DNA of 6,190 nucleotides, taken from Bacillota bacterium. Lineage in GTDB: Bacteria; Bacillota; UBA4882; UBA10575. The stretch is taken from positions 4,793 to 10,982 of the forward strand of contig DOID01000028.1 of the NCBI GenBank assembly GCA_003511465.1, read 5' to 3'. Below are positions 5,974 to 6,190 of the stretch, piece by piece. Position numbers and translations under genes: made by a program. How positions within the stretch are numbered: position 1 is the stretch's first letter; every line of letters starts with the position of its first letter. The notes beneath the pieces are model-generated. The model did not search any database. It was not told where the DNA came from and saw only the letters and a program-made list of their open reading frames with translations.

Positions 5974-6190
5974 ATGGTGGAGCGTTGGGAAAAACTGTGT
6001 GCTAAATCCAGCAAGAAAGTACTTGGTCTTAACTCCGGCACTTCCTACGACGGGATTGACGCGGCGATTGTAGAGATCACCGGCTGGGGGAAAGCGACTA
6101 GGGTTCAGCTTTTGGCCTACCATAATTATGCTTATTCTACAGAAACCAGACGGTTAATCGCCGAGTTGTTTGATCCTGGGACTGGCGGGG
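5974..6190 (+). CDS. anmK: Anhydro-N-acetylmuramic acid kinase, N-terminal part (runs off window end)
   Basis: The frame is open from ATG 5974 to the window edge, giving the first 72 residues of a protein usually near 370-390 long. The diagnostic phosphate-binding motif is GLNSGTSYDGIDAAIVEI at residues 18-35, the N-terminal signature of AnmK in the ASKHA sugar-kinase fold. AnmK uses ATP to hydrolyse the 1,6-anhydro ring and phosphorylate anhydro-MurNAc, giving MurNAc-6-phosphate in the cytosol. Most family members read GLMSGTS; here N20 replaces Met, and the leader before the motif is about 10 residues longer than usual. GAGGG at 5961-5965, 8 bases upstream, supports the start; a GTG directly follows the ATG. 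Catalytic residues further on are outside the window. The gene is 77 bases past nagZ and behind the terminator, and no promoter of its own is apparent. The adjoining nagZ makes the AnmK call strong. Confidence 0.9.
   Translation, partial: MVERWEKLCAKSSKKVLGLNSGTSYDGIDAAIVEITGWGKATRVQLLAYHNYAYSTETRRLIAELFDPGTGG

Overview
The window holds one end-to-end plus-strand gene cluster for recovering and breaking down cell-wall (peptidoglycan) amino sugars. In order it carries: an RpiR/MurR-family regulator (54-914); a secreted sugar-binding protein of an ABC importer (1052-2329); two CUT1-type membrane permeases (2453-3394 and 3397-4245); a two-domain GH3 beta-N-acetylhexosaminidase of the NagZ type (4256-5896); an intrinsic terminator (about 5899-5927); and the 5' end of an anhydro-N-acetylmuramic acid kinase gene, anmK, cut off by the window edge (5974-6190). 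No tRNA, rRNA, CRISPR array or mobile element is visible, and no gene-free stretch exceeds about 140 bases.

The organism looks like a member of the Firmicutes/Bacillota or a related lineage. The genes use strong AAGGAGG-like ribosome sites, frequent GTG starts, an RpiR-type regulator and a two-domain NagZ as found in Gram-positives. Two traits hint at a cell with an outer membrane (a diderm firmicute or similar). The binding protein has a signal peptide but no cysteine anywhere, so it cannot be a lipoprotein. AnmK acts on 1,6-anhydro-MurNAc, the product of lytic transglycosylases. This placement is inference, not proof.

Proposed logic: the binding protein captures a peptidoglycan-derived sugar outside the cytoplasmic membrane, and the two permeases import it. 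No ATPase gene is present, so a shared MsmX/UgpC-like ATPase encoded elsewhere probably drives them. NagZ has no signal peptide and would split imported GlcNAc-(anhydro)MurNAc inside the cell. AnmK would then turn anhydro-MurNAc into MurNAc-6-phosphate, the known effector of MurR. The etherase MurQ needed for the next step is not in the window and may lie downstream.

The main points for a second look are: the pairing of a CUT1 ABC importer with cytoplasmic NagZ and AnmK, which differs from the AmpG route of enterobacteria and from the secreted-NagZ plus PTS route of Bacillus subtilis; an 11-bp perfect hairpin between the binding-protein and permease genes; the ability of that hairpin's 3' arm to pair instead with the permease ribosome-binding site; and a terminator placed between nagZ and anmK.
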